Positions 50,904 through 59,713 of a stretch of 64,000 nt of DNA are shown piece after piece. The notes beneath the pieces were generated by a model that saw nothing but the letters and a program-made list of their open reading frames with translations, ran no database searches and was not told where the DNA came from. The DNA lies in the NCBI RefSeq assembly GCF_934754915.1, contig NZ_CAKVKB010000001.1, forward strand, positions 37,129-101,128. The letters run 5' to 3'. Positions within the stretch are counted from its first letter, which is position 1. Every line of letters begins with the position of its first letter. Made by a program: the position numbers and the translations under genes. The stretch is from an uncultured Clostridium sp. (GTDB taxonomy: Bacteria > Bacillota > Clostridia > Clostridiales > Clostridiaceae).

Positions 50904-51185
50904 TCAACCCTCCTTAACAATGCCTCTAACTTTTAGGAATCTTTTTATCTTCAAATCTGTACTCTTATCGCATGATCTTATCGATGATAATAATTCTTCA
51001 TCTATATTTTCTAAAATAATTAAGTGTTTAATCTTTTTCTTCTTAGGCATATTTATTGATTTTGTATCCCCATTAGCAAGCAATACATAATCATTATCTA
51101 TCTGCCTAACAACAACATATAAATGATTCATATCTCTTCCTGCTTTTGAAAGTACTACTTTTCCAATCAAGTCATTGTTTTGCAA
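50904..51185 (-). CDS. KOW-domain RNA-binding protein (L14e-like)
   Basis: A small protein of about 93 residues, found between map and infA in many Firmicutes. The KOW segment is QNNDLIGKVVLSKAGRDMNHLYVVV, followed by DYVLLANGDTKSINMPKKKKIKHLI. It probably binds rRNA; the exact role is unknown. I place the start at a TTG at 51185, 6 bases after AGAGGTG, giving an N-terminus QNNDLIGKV. An ATG at 51245 would add 20 residues across that site and is less likely. Confidence 0.75.
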   Translation of the reverse strand: MQNNDLIGKVVLSKAGRDMNHLYVVVRQIDNDYVLLANGDTKSINMPKKKKIKHLIILENIDEELLSSIRSCDKSTDLKIKRFLKVRGIVKEG

Positions 51186-51272
51186 ATTTTTCACCTCTAT
51201 GATTACCTTAGTATAAATTAACACTACCACAATGGTATTATGCAAATTTATAACTAAGCAACACTCTTTTTT

Positions 51273-52022
51273 CTACTTAATCAGTGTCAATATTTCAGGT
51301 CCATCTGATAAAATTGCAACTGTATTTTCATAATGCGCTGATAAACAACTATCTGCTGTCACAACTGTCCATCTGTCTTTTAAAGTTCTTACTTTATGAG
51401 TTCCTGCATTAACCATAGGTTCTATAGCCAATACCATTCCCTCAAGTAACTTTGGACCTCTACCGGATTTACCAAAATTAGGCACATTAGGATCTTCATG
51501 AACATTACGTCCAATTCCGTGTCCTACAAAGTCTCTTACAACTGAGAAACCTGCTGCTTCTACGTAGCTTTGTATTTCATGAGATATATCACTTAATCTA
51601 TTCCCTATCTTAGCATGTTTTATACCTTCAAAGAAACTTTCTTTAGTAATATTTATTAACCTCTGAGCTTCATTTGAAACTTCTCCTACTGGAAATGTTC
51701 TAGCCGCATCTCCATGAAATCCATCTATATATGCTCCACAGTCGATACTAACAATATCTCCTTCTTTTAGAACATAGTTTCCTGGAAAACCATGAATTAC
51801 TTGCTCATTAACTGAAATACATAGTGACGAAGGAAAACCATATAAGCCTTTAAATGAAGGTTTTGCTCCATGCTTAGTTATAAATTCTTCTGCCATTATA
51901 TCTAACTCGGCAGTTGTAACACCGGGTTTTACCTCTTTTTCGAGCAATAGCAATGTTTCTCCTACTATTTTGCCTGCTTTTCTCATTAGGGCTATTTCAT
52001 CATTATTTTTATAAATAATCAT
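51273..52022 (-). CDS. map: Methionine aminopeptidase type I
   Basis: Removes the N-terminal Met of nascent proteins. The 249-residue pita-bread enzyme has the metal ligands in VSIDCGAYIDGFHGDAARTF (two Asp), VGHGIGRNVHEDPN (His), GMVLAIEPMV (Glu) and the final SAHYENTVAIL (Glu). The His in GLYGFPSSLCISVNEQVIHGFP is also present. The start ATG overlaps the adk stop by one base, so translation is coupled. Confidence 0.97.
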   Translation of the reverse strand: MIIYKNNDEIALMRKAGKIVGETLLLLEKEVKPGVTTAELDIMAEEFITKHGAKPSFKGLYGFPSSLCISVNEQVIHGFPGNYVLKEGDIVSIDCGAYIDGFHGDAARTFPVGEVSNEAQRLINITKESFFEGIKHAKIGNRLSDISHEIQSYVEAAGFSVVRDFVGHGIGRNVHEDPNVPNFGKSGRGPKLLEGMVLAIEPMVNAGTHKVRTLKDRWTVVTADSCLSAHYENTVAILSDGPEILTLIK

Positions 52023-52669
52023 TAGTTATTCCCCAATATTTCGCATATTCCTCTGAAAACTTCGTTTATAGCTTTAGTACCATCTACTTCTGAAAGCAAT
52101 TTCTTGTTACCATAAAAATCGATTAATGGTTGTGTTTCTTTTTCGTATACATCAAGTCTTTCTTTTACAGTTTCTACTGTATCGTCTTTTCTTTGTATAA
52201 CTTCACTTCCACATAAATCACATTTTCCTTCATTTGTTGGAGGATTGAATTTTACATGATAACTTGCTCCACATGATGGACATACTCTTCTTCCAGTCAT
52301 TCTTTCTAAAATGAATTCATTAGGTACTTTTATTAATAATGCAGTATCTAATTGTTCTCCTCTTTCAACAAGAAAACTGTCTAGAGCTTCAGCTTGAGCC
52401 ACAGTTCTAGGAAAACCATCTAATAAATATCCTGCTTTACAATCTTCCTGTTGAAGTCTATCTTTAACCATGTTAATTGTAACTTCATCTGGTACTAATT
52501 GTCCGTTATCCATATAACTTTTTGCTTCTACCCCTAAAGGAGTGTTTTCAGAAATGTTTTTTCTAAAAATATCTCCTGTAGAAATATGGGGTATAGAATA
52601 CTTATTACTAATTGATTTAGCCTGTGTTCCCTTTCCAGCTCCAGGAGGACCTAGTAATACTATCTTCAC
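52022..52669 (-). CDS. adk: Adenylate kinase
   Basis: Interconverts ATP + AMP and 2 ADP. The 215-residue protein has the P-loop VLLGPPGAGKGTQA, the AMP site HISTGDIFRKNI and LLDGFPRTVAQAEAL, and a zinc-binding LID (CPSCGASYHV and CDLCGSEV). The start is taken as GTG at 52669, giving the standard KIVLLG N-terminus with GGAG 9 bases before; an ATG five codons upstream has no ribosome-binding site. Its stop overlaps the map start. Confidence 0.95.
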   Translation of the reverse strand: MKIVLLGPPGAGKGTQAKSISNKYSIPHISTGDIFRKNISENTPLGVEAKSYMDNGQLVPDEVTINMVKDRLQQEDCKAGYLLDGFPRTVAQAEALDSFLVERGEQLDTALLIKVPNEFILERMTGRRVCPSCGASYHVKFNPPTNEGKCDLCGSEVIQRKDDTVETVKERLDVYEKETQPLIDFYGNKKLLSEVDGTKAINEVFRGICEILGNN

Positions 52670-52705
52670 TGGCTTCATCTCCATTTATTTAAATCTATTT
52701 TCTAT

Positions 52706-53992
52706 CTATTTAAGAAATCCCTTATAGTGTCTTACCACCATTTGTGATTCTACTTTTCTAGTAAAATCTAATGCAACATTTATAACGATCAATAATGCGG
52801 TCCCTGAAAAAGCTGTATTTTGAAATGCTGTGTAATTGTCTATCATTACTGGTGTTACAGCAAGTATTGCTGCTAAAATACCTCCAATAAATGACAATCT
52901 ATTAAGAACACTTTCAAAATATCTTTCAGTTTCTTCTCCTGGTCTTACTCCTGGTACAAATCCAGCAGATTTGTGTAAATTCTCTGCCATTTCATCTGGC
53001 TTGAAAGTTATTAAAGTGTAGAACCAATTGAAAAATACTGTTAATATTGCATACACTACTACATATGACCAGCTTTTTTGATTGAATACACAAGTCGGAT
53101 TAGTTAAAATCCATTTAGCCCATTCTTTATCGCCACCGAATAATGTTGCTATTGTCTTTGGAAATTCCATTACTGACATTGAGAATATAATAGCAAGTAC
53201 TGCTGATCCAATAACGCTTAATGGAATATTTGAATTTTGAGCTTTTACCATAGCAGCATTTCCACCAGCGAATTTTCCTGCATATTGTACAGGTATTCTT
53301 CTTTCTGATAATGAGAAAAATAATACTGCTGCAAGTAAAAATACAATAAATACTCCAAATAGCACTATTTCTACTATGCTTGCACTTCCTGCTTCTTTAA
53401 GAGTCATCATTGAAGCAATTGTTGTTGGAACTCTTGAAATTATATTAACAAAAATCAATACTGAAGTACCATTTCCGATTCCCTTAACTGTAAGTTGGTC
53501 ACCCAACCACATACAAAAAGTTGTACCTACTACCAATGAGAAAATTGCAACAACTTTACTCATAGTATTTAATCCAACTGCTCCTCCACTATTAGAAATC
53601 ATAGCAAATGATCCATAAGCAAGAACAAATGCTATTGCAAGAGATACATAACGAGTCAAGTTTTGTATCTTTTTTCTTCCTGTTTCGCCTTCTTTAGAAA
53701 GCTGTTCTAGCTGGGGAATAGCAACTGTTAATAATTGAATTATTATCGATGCATTAATGTATGGCATAACTCCTAGTGCCAATATACTAGATCTACTGAA
53801 TGCACCTCCGGAAATCATATCATAGAATCCTAATAGACCACCTGATTCACTAAGACTCTTTAAATAATCAGAGTTAATTCCAGGAACAGGAATATAACTT
53901 CCCATCCTGAAAACTGCAACTAGTAATATTGTCCATAAGATTTTTTTCCTAAGTTCAGGAACTTTAAATGCATTACGTAGGGTTTGAAGCAC
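52706..53992 (-). CDS. secY: Protein translocase channel subunit SecY
   Basis: The 428-residue ten-helix core of the Sec translocon. It starts LQTLRNAFKVPELRKKILWT; the plug region follows ILLVAVFRMGSYIPVPGIN. Also seen are DMISGGAFSRSSILALGVMPYINASIIIQLL, RRIPVQYAGKF in the cytosolic C4 loop, and KPDEMAENLHKSAGFVPGVRPGEET in C5. It is between rplO (1 base) and adk, the usual position. Confidence 0.98.
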   Translation of the reverse strand: MLQTLRNAFKVPELRKKILWTILLVAVFRMGSYIPVPGINSDYLKSLSESGGLLGFYDMISGGAFSRSSILALGVMPYINASIIIQLLTVAIPQLEQLSKEGETGRKKIQNLTRYVSLAIAFVLAYGSFAMISNSGGAVGLNTMSKVVAIFSLVVGTTFCMWLGDQLTVKGIGNGTSVLIFVNIISRVPTTIASMMTLKEAGSASIVEIVLFGVFIVFLLAAVLFFSLSERRIPVQYAGKFAGGNAAMVKAQNSNIPLSVIGSAVLAIIFSMSVMEFPKTIATLFGGDKEWAKWILTNPTCVFNQKSWSYVVVYAILTVFFNWFYTLITFKPDEMAENLHKSAGFVPGVRPGEETERYFESVLNRLSFIGGILAAILAVTPVMIDNYTAFQNTAFSGTALLIVINVALDFTRKVESQMVVRHYKGFLK

Positions 53993-53993
53993 G

Positions 53994-54434
53994 TTACATC
54001 ACCTCAACTTTTCCCCCAGCTGCTTCAATTTTTTCTATAGCAGACTTAGAGAACTTGCATCCTTTAACTGTTAAGCTTTTTTCTAATGTTCCGTTTCCAA
54101 GAATTTTTACTCCATCTAATACTTTACTTACAACTCTTCTTTCAAGTAAAACTTCTGGAGTTATTTCTGTACCATTTTCAAAGATATTTAATCTATCAAC
54201 ATTGATACAAACAAATTCTTTACTGAAAGGATTAGTAAATCCTCTCTTAGGTAATCTTCTGAATAAAGGCATTTGTCCTCCTTCAAAACCAGGTCTTACT
54301 CCACCACCTGATCTTGCGTTTTGACCTTTTTCACCTTTACCAGCATTTCTTCCTAATCCTGAACCTGTACCTCTACCGATTCTCTTAGGTGCTTTTTTGC
54401 TACCTGCTGCTGGTTTTAATTCGTGAAGTTTCAT
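53994..54434 (-). CDS. rplO: 50S ribosomal protein L15
   Basis: The 146-residue L15. It begins MKLHELKPAAGSKKAPKRIG and has the Gly/Arg-rich extension GRGTGSGLGRNAGKGEKGQNARSGGGVRPGFEGGQ that threads through 23S rRNA. The C-terminal LTVKGCKFSKSAIEKIEAAGGKVEV is typical. It is separated from secY by one base. Confidence 0.98.
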   Translation of the reverse strand: MKLHELKPAAGSKKAPKRIGRGTGSGLGRNAGKGEKGQNARSGGGVRPGFEGGQMPLFRRLPKRGFTNPFSKEFVCINVDRLNIFENGTEITPEVLLERRVVSKVLDGVKILGNGTLEKSLTVKGCKFSKSAIEKIEAAGGKVEVM

Positions 54435-54455
54435 TCTAGTGCACCTCCTTATTTA

Positions 54456-54635
54456 TTATACTTCTTCTACCTTTAATAAGTAATCTATCTTTTTAATCAT
54501 ACCATTGATAGCATCATTAGTTTCAACTTCAACAGTATTTCTTATTTTTTTAAGTCCAAGAGCATTTGCAGTAGCAATATGGTCTTTCTTTCTACCTATT
54601 AAGCTCTTAACTAATGTAACTTTTACTTTAGCCAT
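54456..54635 (-). CDS. rpmD: 50S ribosomal protein L30
   Basis: A 59-residue protein read from the minus strand: MAKVKVTLVKSLIGRKKDHI, then ATANALGLKKIRNTVEVETN, and a C-terminal KIDYLLKVEEV. This is the short bacterial L30. It is between rpsE (13 bases) and rplO (21 bases), as in other Firmicutes. Confidence 0.97.
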   Translation of the reverse strand: MAKVKVTLVKSLIGRKKDHIATANALGLKKIRNTVEVETNDAINGMIKKIDYLLKVEEV

Positions 54636-54648
54636 TCTGCAAAACCTC

Positions 54649-55146
54649 CTAACCTAATATTTCTTCTACAGATTTGCCTCTTAATCTAGCAATATCTTCT
54701 GCAGTTCTTAAGTTTGCTAATCCATTGATTGTAGCTCTTACCATGTTATTTGGATTATTAGAACCTAATGATTTAGCTCTTACATCCTTTAATCCTGCTA
54801 ATTCTAATACAGCTCTTGCTGGACCACCAGCGATAACTCCTGTACCTTCTTTAGCTGGCATAATTAGAACATCAGCAGTTCCAAATTCACCGTGTATTTC
54901 ATGAGGAACAGTTGTTCCAACCATTGAAACACTTACTAAGTTCTTCTTAGCATCTTCTATTCCTTTTTTGATTGCTTCTGGAATTTCGATAGATTTACCC
55001 ATTCCAACGCCTACGTGTCCGTTTTCGTCTCCGACAACAACTAATGCGCTGAATCTAAAGTTTCTACCACCTTTAACAACCTTAGTAACTCTGTTTATGA
55101 AAACAACCTTTTCTTTAAGGTCTAGTGTACTAGGATCGATTCTCAT
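54649..55146 (-). CDS. rpsE: 30S ribosomal protein S5
   Basis: The 165-residue S5 involved in decoding fidelity. It contains VVKGGRNFRFSALVVVGDENGHVGVGMGKS (spectinomycin-loop region) and GPARAVLELAGLKDVRAKSLGSNNPNNMV. It is 19 bases after rplR. Confidence 0.98.
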   Translation of the reverse strand: MRIDPSTLDLKEKVVFINRVTKVVKGGRNFRFSALVVVGDENGHVGVGMGKSIEIPEAIKKGIEDAKKNLVSVSMVGTTVPHEIHGEFGTADVLIMPAKEGTGVIAGGPARAVLELAGLKDVRAKSLGSNNPNNMVRATINGLANLRTAEDIARLRGKSVEEILG

Positions 55147-55165
55147 TTATTTCCCTCCTCGTTAA

Positions 55166-55525
55166 TTAGAATTTTAAGCCTGCTTCTCTAGCAGCTTCTG
55201 CTAATTCTTGAACTCTTCCGTGATATACGTATCCACCTCTGTCGAATACTACTTCTTGAATTCCTTTTTCTATAGCTCTTTTTGCAACTGCTTCTCCAAC
55301 AAGTTTAGCGCCTTCTTTGTTTCCACCTTTAGCAGCGAAATCTTTATCTAAGCTTGAAGCAGCTACTAATGTAACACCGTTTATATCATCAATAACTTGT
55401 GCATATATATTCTTTTCACTCTTGAATACTGAAAGTCTTGGTCTTTCAGCAGTTCCAGAAATTTTCTTACGAACTCTAAGGTGACGTTTTGCTCTGCTTG
55501 CTTTTTTGTCTGCCTTTTTGAACAT
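55166..55525 (-). CDS. rplR: 50S ribosomal protein L18
   Basis: The 119-residue 5S rRNA-binding protein. It begins MFKKADKKASRAKRHLRVRK and contains RPRLSVFKSEKNIYAQVIDD and the C-terminal VVFDRGGYVYHGRVQELAEAAREAGLKF. It lies between rplF and rpsE. Confidence 0.98.
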   Translation of the reverse strand: MFKKADKKASRAKRHLRVRKKISGTAERPRLSVFKSEKNIYAQVIDDINGVTLVAASSLDKDFAAKGGNKEGAKLVGEAVAKRAIEKGIQEVVFDRGGYVYHGRVQELAEAAREAGLKF

Positions 55526-55544
55526 ATAGAGTCACTCCTTCCTA

Positions 55545-56087
55545 TTATTTCTTACCAGTTTTACCTTCTTTACGTCTGATAACTTCATTTTCGTACTTGA
55601 TTCCTTTGCCCTTATATGGTTCAGGTAATCTCCATTTTCTTATATCAGCTGCAGCGAATCCAACTTTTTCTTTGTCGATTCCTTTAACAACTACTTTAGT
55701 TGCAGCTGGAGTTTCGAAAGTGATTCCATCAATAGGTTCTATTTCAACTGGATGTGAATATCCAAGGTTCATTACAAGCTTCTTACCTTGTAATTGAGCT
55801 CTATAACCAACACCAACTAAATCTAAAGTCTTTTGGTAACCTTCTTTAACTCCAATTACCATATTATTAATTAATGCTCTTGTTAAACCATGAAGAGCTC
55901 TATGTTCTTTTTGATCACTATGTCTAGTAACAATTACTTCATTGTTTTCAACAGCTATGCTTATATCTTTGTGCATAGTTTTAACTAATTCACCCTTTGG
56001 TCCCTTAACTGTAACAACGTTGTCTGGTGTTACAGTAACAGTTACATCAGCAGGAATAGCTATTGGTAATCTACCTACTCTTGACAT
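55545..56087 (-). CDS. rplF: 50S ribosomal protein L6
   Basis: The 180-residue L6 near the GTPase centre. It begins MSRVGRLPIAIPADVTVTVT and contains VTVKGPKGELVKTMH, TLDLVGVGYRAQLQGKKLVMNLGYSHPVE and the end motif IRKWRLPEPYKGKGIKYENEVIRRKEGKTGKK. Confidence 0.98.
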   Translation of the reverse strand: MSRVGRLPIAIPADVTVTVTPDNVVTVKGPKGELVKTMHKDISIAVENNEVIVTRHSDQKEHRALHGLTRALINNMVIGVKEGYQKTLDLVGVGYRAQLQGKKLVMNLGYSHPVEIEPIDGITFETPAATKVVVKGIDKEKVGFAAADIRKWRLPEPYKGKGIKYENEVIRRKEGKTGKK

Positions 56088-56157
56088 AATTGCACCTCCT
56101 GTATTATTTAAATTGCTTTAAATACAATTATCTTTACTTTTTGAATTTATATAAATA

Positions 56158-56556
56158 CTACCAAACGTAGCAGATAACTTCTCCACCTAAACCGTTCTTT
56201 CTAGCTTCTCTGTCAACCATTATTCCTTTTGAAGTAGAAACAACAGCAATACCTAATCCATTAAGAACCTTTGGTACTTCATCTTTCTTACAGTAAACTC
56301 TTAAACCTGGCTTAGAAATTCTCTTAATACCAGTTATAACTCTTTCTTTGTTAGCTCCATATTTAAGAGATAATCTTAACATTGGAACAACACCGTCGTT
56401 ATATTCATTTATTTCTTTGATATAACCCTCTTGTAATAATATATTTGCAATTTCCTTCTTTACGTTTGAAGAAGGTACTTCTACCACTTCATGTCTTACA
56501 GCATTAGCATTTCTTACACGAGTTAATAAATCTGCTATAGGATCTGTCATAACCAT
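56158..56556 (-). CDS. rpsH: 30S ribosomal protein S8
   Basis: The 132-residue S8, in enterobacteria also a translational repressor of the spc operon. It begins MVMTDPIADLLTRVRNANAV and ends GIMVDREARKNGLGGEVICYVW. The first ATG is kept because GGAGG is 8 bases before it. A 70-base gap precedes rplF. Confidence 0.98.
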   Translation of the reverse strand: MVMTDPIADLLTRVRNANAVRHEVVEVPSSNVKKEIANILLQEGYIKEINEYNDGVVPMLRLSLKYGANKERVITGIKRISKPGLRVYCKKDEVPKVLNGLGIAVVSTSKGIMVDREARKNGLGGEVICYVW

Positions 56557-56588
56557 TTAATGTGCCTCCTTTCGTTACAATCGTTATA

Positions 56589-56774
56589 TTACCAAGATGC
56601 TTTTCTACAACCTGGAATTTCGCCCTTATAAGCAAGTTCTCTGAAACAAATACGGCATACTCCGTATTTTTTTAATACAGCATGTGGTCTTCCACATATT
56701 CTACATCTTGTATAAGCTCTTGTTTTATATTTAGGAGTTTTGCTCCACTTTTCAATAATAGCTTTACGTGCCAT
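56589..56774 (-). CDS. rpsN: 30S ribosomal protein S14, zinc-binding type
   Basis: The 61-residue short S14. Four Cys in RCRICGRPHAVLKKYGVCRICFRE form the zinc site, so this is the C+ type that depends on zinc. The start is MARKAIIEKWSKTPKYKTRA. It lies between rplE and rpsH. Confidence 0.98.
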   Translation of the reverse strand: MARKAIIEKWSKTPKYKTRAYTRCRICGRPHAVLKKYGVCRICFRELAYKGEIPGCRKASW

Positions 56775-56790
56775 TGTGTTCCCTCCTTAA

Positions 56791-57330
56791 TTATTGAGCA
56801 AATGGCATTCCAAGGAATCTTAATAATTCCCTAGCTTCTTCATCAGTGTTAGCTGATGTTACGAAGATTACATCCATTCCTCTTACTTTATCTATTTTAT
56901 CATATTCGATTTCTGGGAATATTAATTGTTCTTTAATTCCTAATGAATAGTTTCCTCTACCATCGAATGCTTTGCTTGAAACTCCTCTGAAGTCTCTAAC
57001 TCTTGGTAAAGCAATATTCATTAACTTATCAGCAAATTCGAACATTTGAGCTTTTCTTAGAGTAACTTTACATCCTATTGGCATGTTTTCTCTAATTTTG
57101 AAGTTAGCTACTGAATTCTTAGCTCTAGTTAAAATAGGTTTTTGACCTGCAATTAAAGTTAAGTCAGCAACAGCTGATTCTAAAACCTTTTGGTTTTCTT
57201 TAGCTTCTCCAACTCCCATGTTGATTACGATTTTTTCCAGTTTTGGAACTTCCATTATATTCTTGTATCCGAACTTTTCAATCATAGCTGGAACTACTTC
57301 TTTTACGTATTTTTCTTGAAGTCTTGTCAT
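56791..57330 (-). CDS. rplE: 50S ribosomal protein L5
   Basis: The 179-residue 5S rRNA-binding L5 of the central protuberance. It begins MTRLQEKYVKEVVPAMIEKF and contains KLEKIVINMGVGEAKENQKVLESAV, NFKIRENMPIGCKVTLR and GMDVIFVTSANTDEEARELLRFLGMPF. Confidence 0.98.
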   Translation of the reverse strand: MTRLQEKYVKEVVPAMIEKFGYKNIMEVPKLEKIVINMGVGEAKENQKVLESAVADLTLIAGQKPILTRAKNSVANFKIRENMPIGCKVTLRKAQMFEFADKLMNIALPRVRDFRGVSSKAFDGRGNYSLGIKEQLIFPEIEYDKIDKVRGMDVIFVTSANTDEEARELLRFLGMPFAQ

Positions 57331-57352
57331 ATTAGTTACCTCCTTTCAAAAA

Positions 57353-57667
57353 TTAGAATGTTTCTCCGCATTTTTTGCAAACTCTAACTTTAGTACCATC
57401 TTCTAAGATTTTGTTACTAATTCTAGTTGCATTTTTGCACTTGTTACAATATAACATAACTTTTGAACTATTGATAGCTGCTTCTTTTTCAATTATAGCG
57501 CTTTCAAGTTGACTTCTGTTAGCTTTTTGATGTTTCTTTACTATATTAACTCCTTGAACAAGAACTTTTCCTGTCTTTGGATATGCTTTTAAAACTTCAC
57601 CAGTCTTGCCTTTATCTTTACCAGAAACGACAATAACTGTATCATTCTTTCTTACATGTATTTTCAA
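57353..57667 (-). CDS. rplX: 50S ribosomal protein L24
   Basis: A 104-residue assembly-initiator protein. The N-terminal KOW motif is KNDTVIVVSGKDKGKTGEVLKAYPK. The C-terminal YCNKCKNATR and VRVCKKCGETF form a Cys4 zinc ribbon, lacking in the Bacillus subtilis protein. The start is TTG at 57667, 6 bases after AGGAGGTG; a GTG three codons earlier is part of that site. Confidence 0.96.
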   Translation of the reverse strand: MKIHVRKNDTVIVVSGKDKGKTGEVLKAYPKTGKVLVQGVNIVKKHQKANRSQLESAIIEKEAAINSSKVMLYCNKCKNATRISNKILEDGTKVRVCKKCGETF

Positions 57668-57682
57668 GTTAGACACCTCCTC

Positions 57683-58051
57683 TTATAGAACTTCTGGTGC
57701 TAATGATAATATTTTATTAAATTCTTTATCTCTTAGCTCCCTAGCAACAGGTCCGAAAATACGAGTTCCTCTTGGTTGCTTATCTTCTTTGATTATAACT
57801 GCTGCGTTTTCGTCAAATTTGATGTATGAACCATCCGCTCTTCTTACACCTCTAACTGATCTAACTACAACAGCCTTTACAACTTCACCTTTTTTAACAA
57901 CTCCACCTGGTGTTGCACTTTTAACGCTAGCTACTATAACATCACCGATGTTACCAAACTTTCTCTTAGATCCGCCTAAGACTCTGATACACATAATTTC
58001 TTTTGCACCTGAATTATCTGCAACCTTTAATAATGTTTGTTGTTGTATCAT
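57683..58051 (-). CDS. rplN: 50S ribosomal protein L14
   Basis: The 122-residue L14 at the subunit interface. It begins MIQQQTLLKVADNSGAKEIM and contains RVLGGSKRKFGNIGDVIVASVKSATPGG and ENAAVIIKEDKQPRGTRIFGPVARELRD. Confidence 0.98.
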   Translation of the reverse strand: MIQQQTLLKVADNSGAKEIMCIRVLGGSKRKFGNIGDVIVASVKSATPGGVVKKGEVVKAVVVRSVRGVRRADGSYIKFDENAAVIIKEDKQPRGTRIFGPVARELRDKEFNKILSLAPEVL

Positions 58052-58079
58052 TGAATTACCCTCCTTTCAGCCTTAACGC

Positions 58080-58334
58080 TTATTTAGCTTTTTCAATTAT
58101 TTCAACAAGTCTCCATCTCTTATCTTTAGATAAAGGTCTAGTTTCCATTATTGATACTCTATCATTAATTTTAGCTTCATTATTTTCATCATGAACTTTG
58201 AACTTAGTAGTTCTGTTAACAGTTTTTCCGTATAGTGGATGTCTTACCTTAGTTTCAACTGCAACTACGATAGTCTTTTCCATTTTATCAGAAACAACTC
58301 TACCGATTCTCTTTTTTCTTAAAGCTCTTTCCAT
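58080..58334 (-). CDS. rpsQ: 30S ribosomal protein S17
   Basis: The 84-residue S17. It contains RKKRIGRVVSDKMEKTIVVAVETKVRHPLYGKTVNRTTKFKVHDE and ETRPLSKDKRWRLVEI. It is 23 bases after rpmC. Confidence 0.98.
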   Translation of the reverse strand: MERALRKKRIGRVVSDKMEKTIVVAVETKVRHPLYGKTVNRTTKFKVHDENNEAKINDRVSIMETRPLSKDKRWRLVEIIEKAK

Positions 58335-58357
58335 TAGGAAATACCTCCTTCCAACTC

Positions 58358-58570
58358 TTATTGTTCCAATGCTCTTAATTCTTCTTCTCTTAAGATGGTT
58401 TTTATTTGGGCTATAGACTTCTTAACTTCTCTTATTCTCATTGGATTTTCTAATTGTCCTGTAGCTAATTGAAATCTTAAGTTAAATAATTCAGCTTTAA
58501 GATCTCCTAACTTAACTGCTAATTCTTGAGGATTGCTTGATTTTAATTCTTTTAATTCTCTAGCCTTCAT
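58358..58570 (-). CDS. rpmC: 50S ribosomal protein L29
   Basis: The 70-residue helical-hairpin L29 near the exit tunnel, which helps form the SRP and trigger factor dock. Signatures are KARELKELKSSNPQELAVKL and FNLRFQLATGQLENPMRIREVKKSIAQIKTILRE. Its start overlaps the rplP stop by one base. Confidence 0.98.
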   Translation of the reverse strand: MKARELKELKSSNPQELAVKLGDLKAELFNLRFQLATGQLENPMRIREVKKSIAQIKTILREEELRALEQ

Positions 58571-59004
58571 TATCTTTCACCACCCATTTCCTCAAAATCT
58601 CTCTTTGTAACAAACTTTGTTTTTACAGGAAGTTTATGTGAAGCAAGTCTCATTGCTTCTCTTGCAGTTTCTTCTGCAACTCCAGATAATTCGAATAATA
58701 CTCTACCTGGTTTAACTACTGCTACCCAGTATTCTGGTGAACCTTTTCCGGAACCCATTCTTGTTCCAGCTGGTTGTACTGTAACTGGTTTATCTGGGAA
58801 AATCTTTATCCAAAGTTTTCCTCCTCTTTTAATGTATCTATTGATAGCAATTCTGGCAGATTCTATTTGGTTACTAGTAATCCATCCGCAAGTTGTTGCT
58901 TGAATACCGTAATCTCCATAAGCTAAGAAATTACCTCTAGTAGCTTTACCTTTCATTCTACCACGATGTACCTTACGATGTTTAACCCTCTTAGGCATTA
59001 ACAT
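58570..59004 (-). CDS. rplP: 50S ribosomal protein L16
   Basis: The 144-residue L16 at the A-site tRNA elbow. It begins MLMPKRVKHRKVHRGRMKGK and contains GWITSNQIESARIAINRYIKRGGKLWIKIFPDKPVT and AGTRMGSGKGSPEYWVAVVKPG. Confidence 0.98.
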   Translation of the reverse strand: MLMPKRVKHRKVHRGRMKGKATRGNFLAYGDYGIQATTCGWITSNQIESARIAINRYIKRGGKLWIKIFPDKPVTVQPAGTRMGSGKGSPEYWVAVVKPGRVLFELSGVAEETAREAMRLASHKLPVKTKFVTKRDFEEMGGER

Positions 59005-59021
59005 AATTTATTCCTCCTTTC

Positions 59022-59690
59022 TTATGCTTCAGCCTCTTCCTTTTCTACTACTTTCTTAGTTGGAAGAACTTCTCCATTGTATACCCAAACCTTAACTCCG
59101 ATTTTACCGTATGTTGTATCTGCTTCTGCAAATCCATAATCGATATCAGCTCTTAATGTTTGTAGTGGAATTGTTCCTTCATGGTATTGTTCAGTTCTAG
59201 CGATTTCAGCTCCGCCTAATCTTCCTGAACATGCAGTTTTAACACCTTTAATACCATGTTTCATAGCTCTTTGCATTGTTTGCTTCATAGCTCTTCTAAA
59301 TGATATTCTCTTTTCTAATTGTGCTGCAATGTTTTCAGCCATTAATTGTGCATCAGCTTCTGCACTCTTAACTTCAACTATGTTTATTAAAACATTTTTG
59401 TTGCTTACGAATGAAGTTAACTTATTCTTTAAAGCTTCGATTCCAGCTCCACCTTTTCCTATAATTACTCCAGGTTTAGCTGTATATATGTTTAATTTAA
59501 CTCTCTTAGCAGCTCTTTCGATTTCTATTTTAGAAATACCAGCTGAGAATAGTTCTTTTTTAACAAATTTTCTAATCTTGTTATCTTCTACAAGATTGTC
59601 TGCAAAATTCTTTTTATTAGCATACCATTTTGCATCCCATTCTTTGATGACACCTACTCTTAGGCCATGAGGATTTACTTTTTGACCCAC
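59022..59690 (-). CDS. rpsC: 30S ribosomal protein S3
   Basis: The 222-residue S3 at the mRNA entry channel. It begins MGQKVNPHGLRVGVIKEWDA. The KH domain has AKPGVIIGKGGAGIEALKNKL, and the C-terminal domain has GRLGGAEIARTEQYHEGTIPLQTLRADIDYG. The acidic tail KKVVEKEEAEA is usual. Confidence 0.98.
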   Translation of the reverse strand: MGQKVNPHGLRVGVIKEWDAKWYANKKNFADNLVEDNKIRKFVKKELFSAGISKIEIERAAKRVKLNIYTAKPGVIIGKGGAGIEALKNKLTSFVSNKNVLINIVEVKSAEADAQLMAENIAAQLEKRISFRRAMKQTMQRAMKHGIKGVKTACSGRLGGAEIARTEQYHEGTIPLQTLRADIDYGFAEADTTYGKIGVKVWVYNGEVLPTKKVVEKEEAEA

Positions 59691-59713
59691 TTGCGTTTCC
59701 CTCCTTCTATAAA

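Noticed and set aside
57606..58076. 156-residue plus-strand ORF opposite rplX and rplN
   Set aside because: Antisense to two highly conserved ribosomal genes; no independent support.
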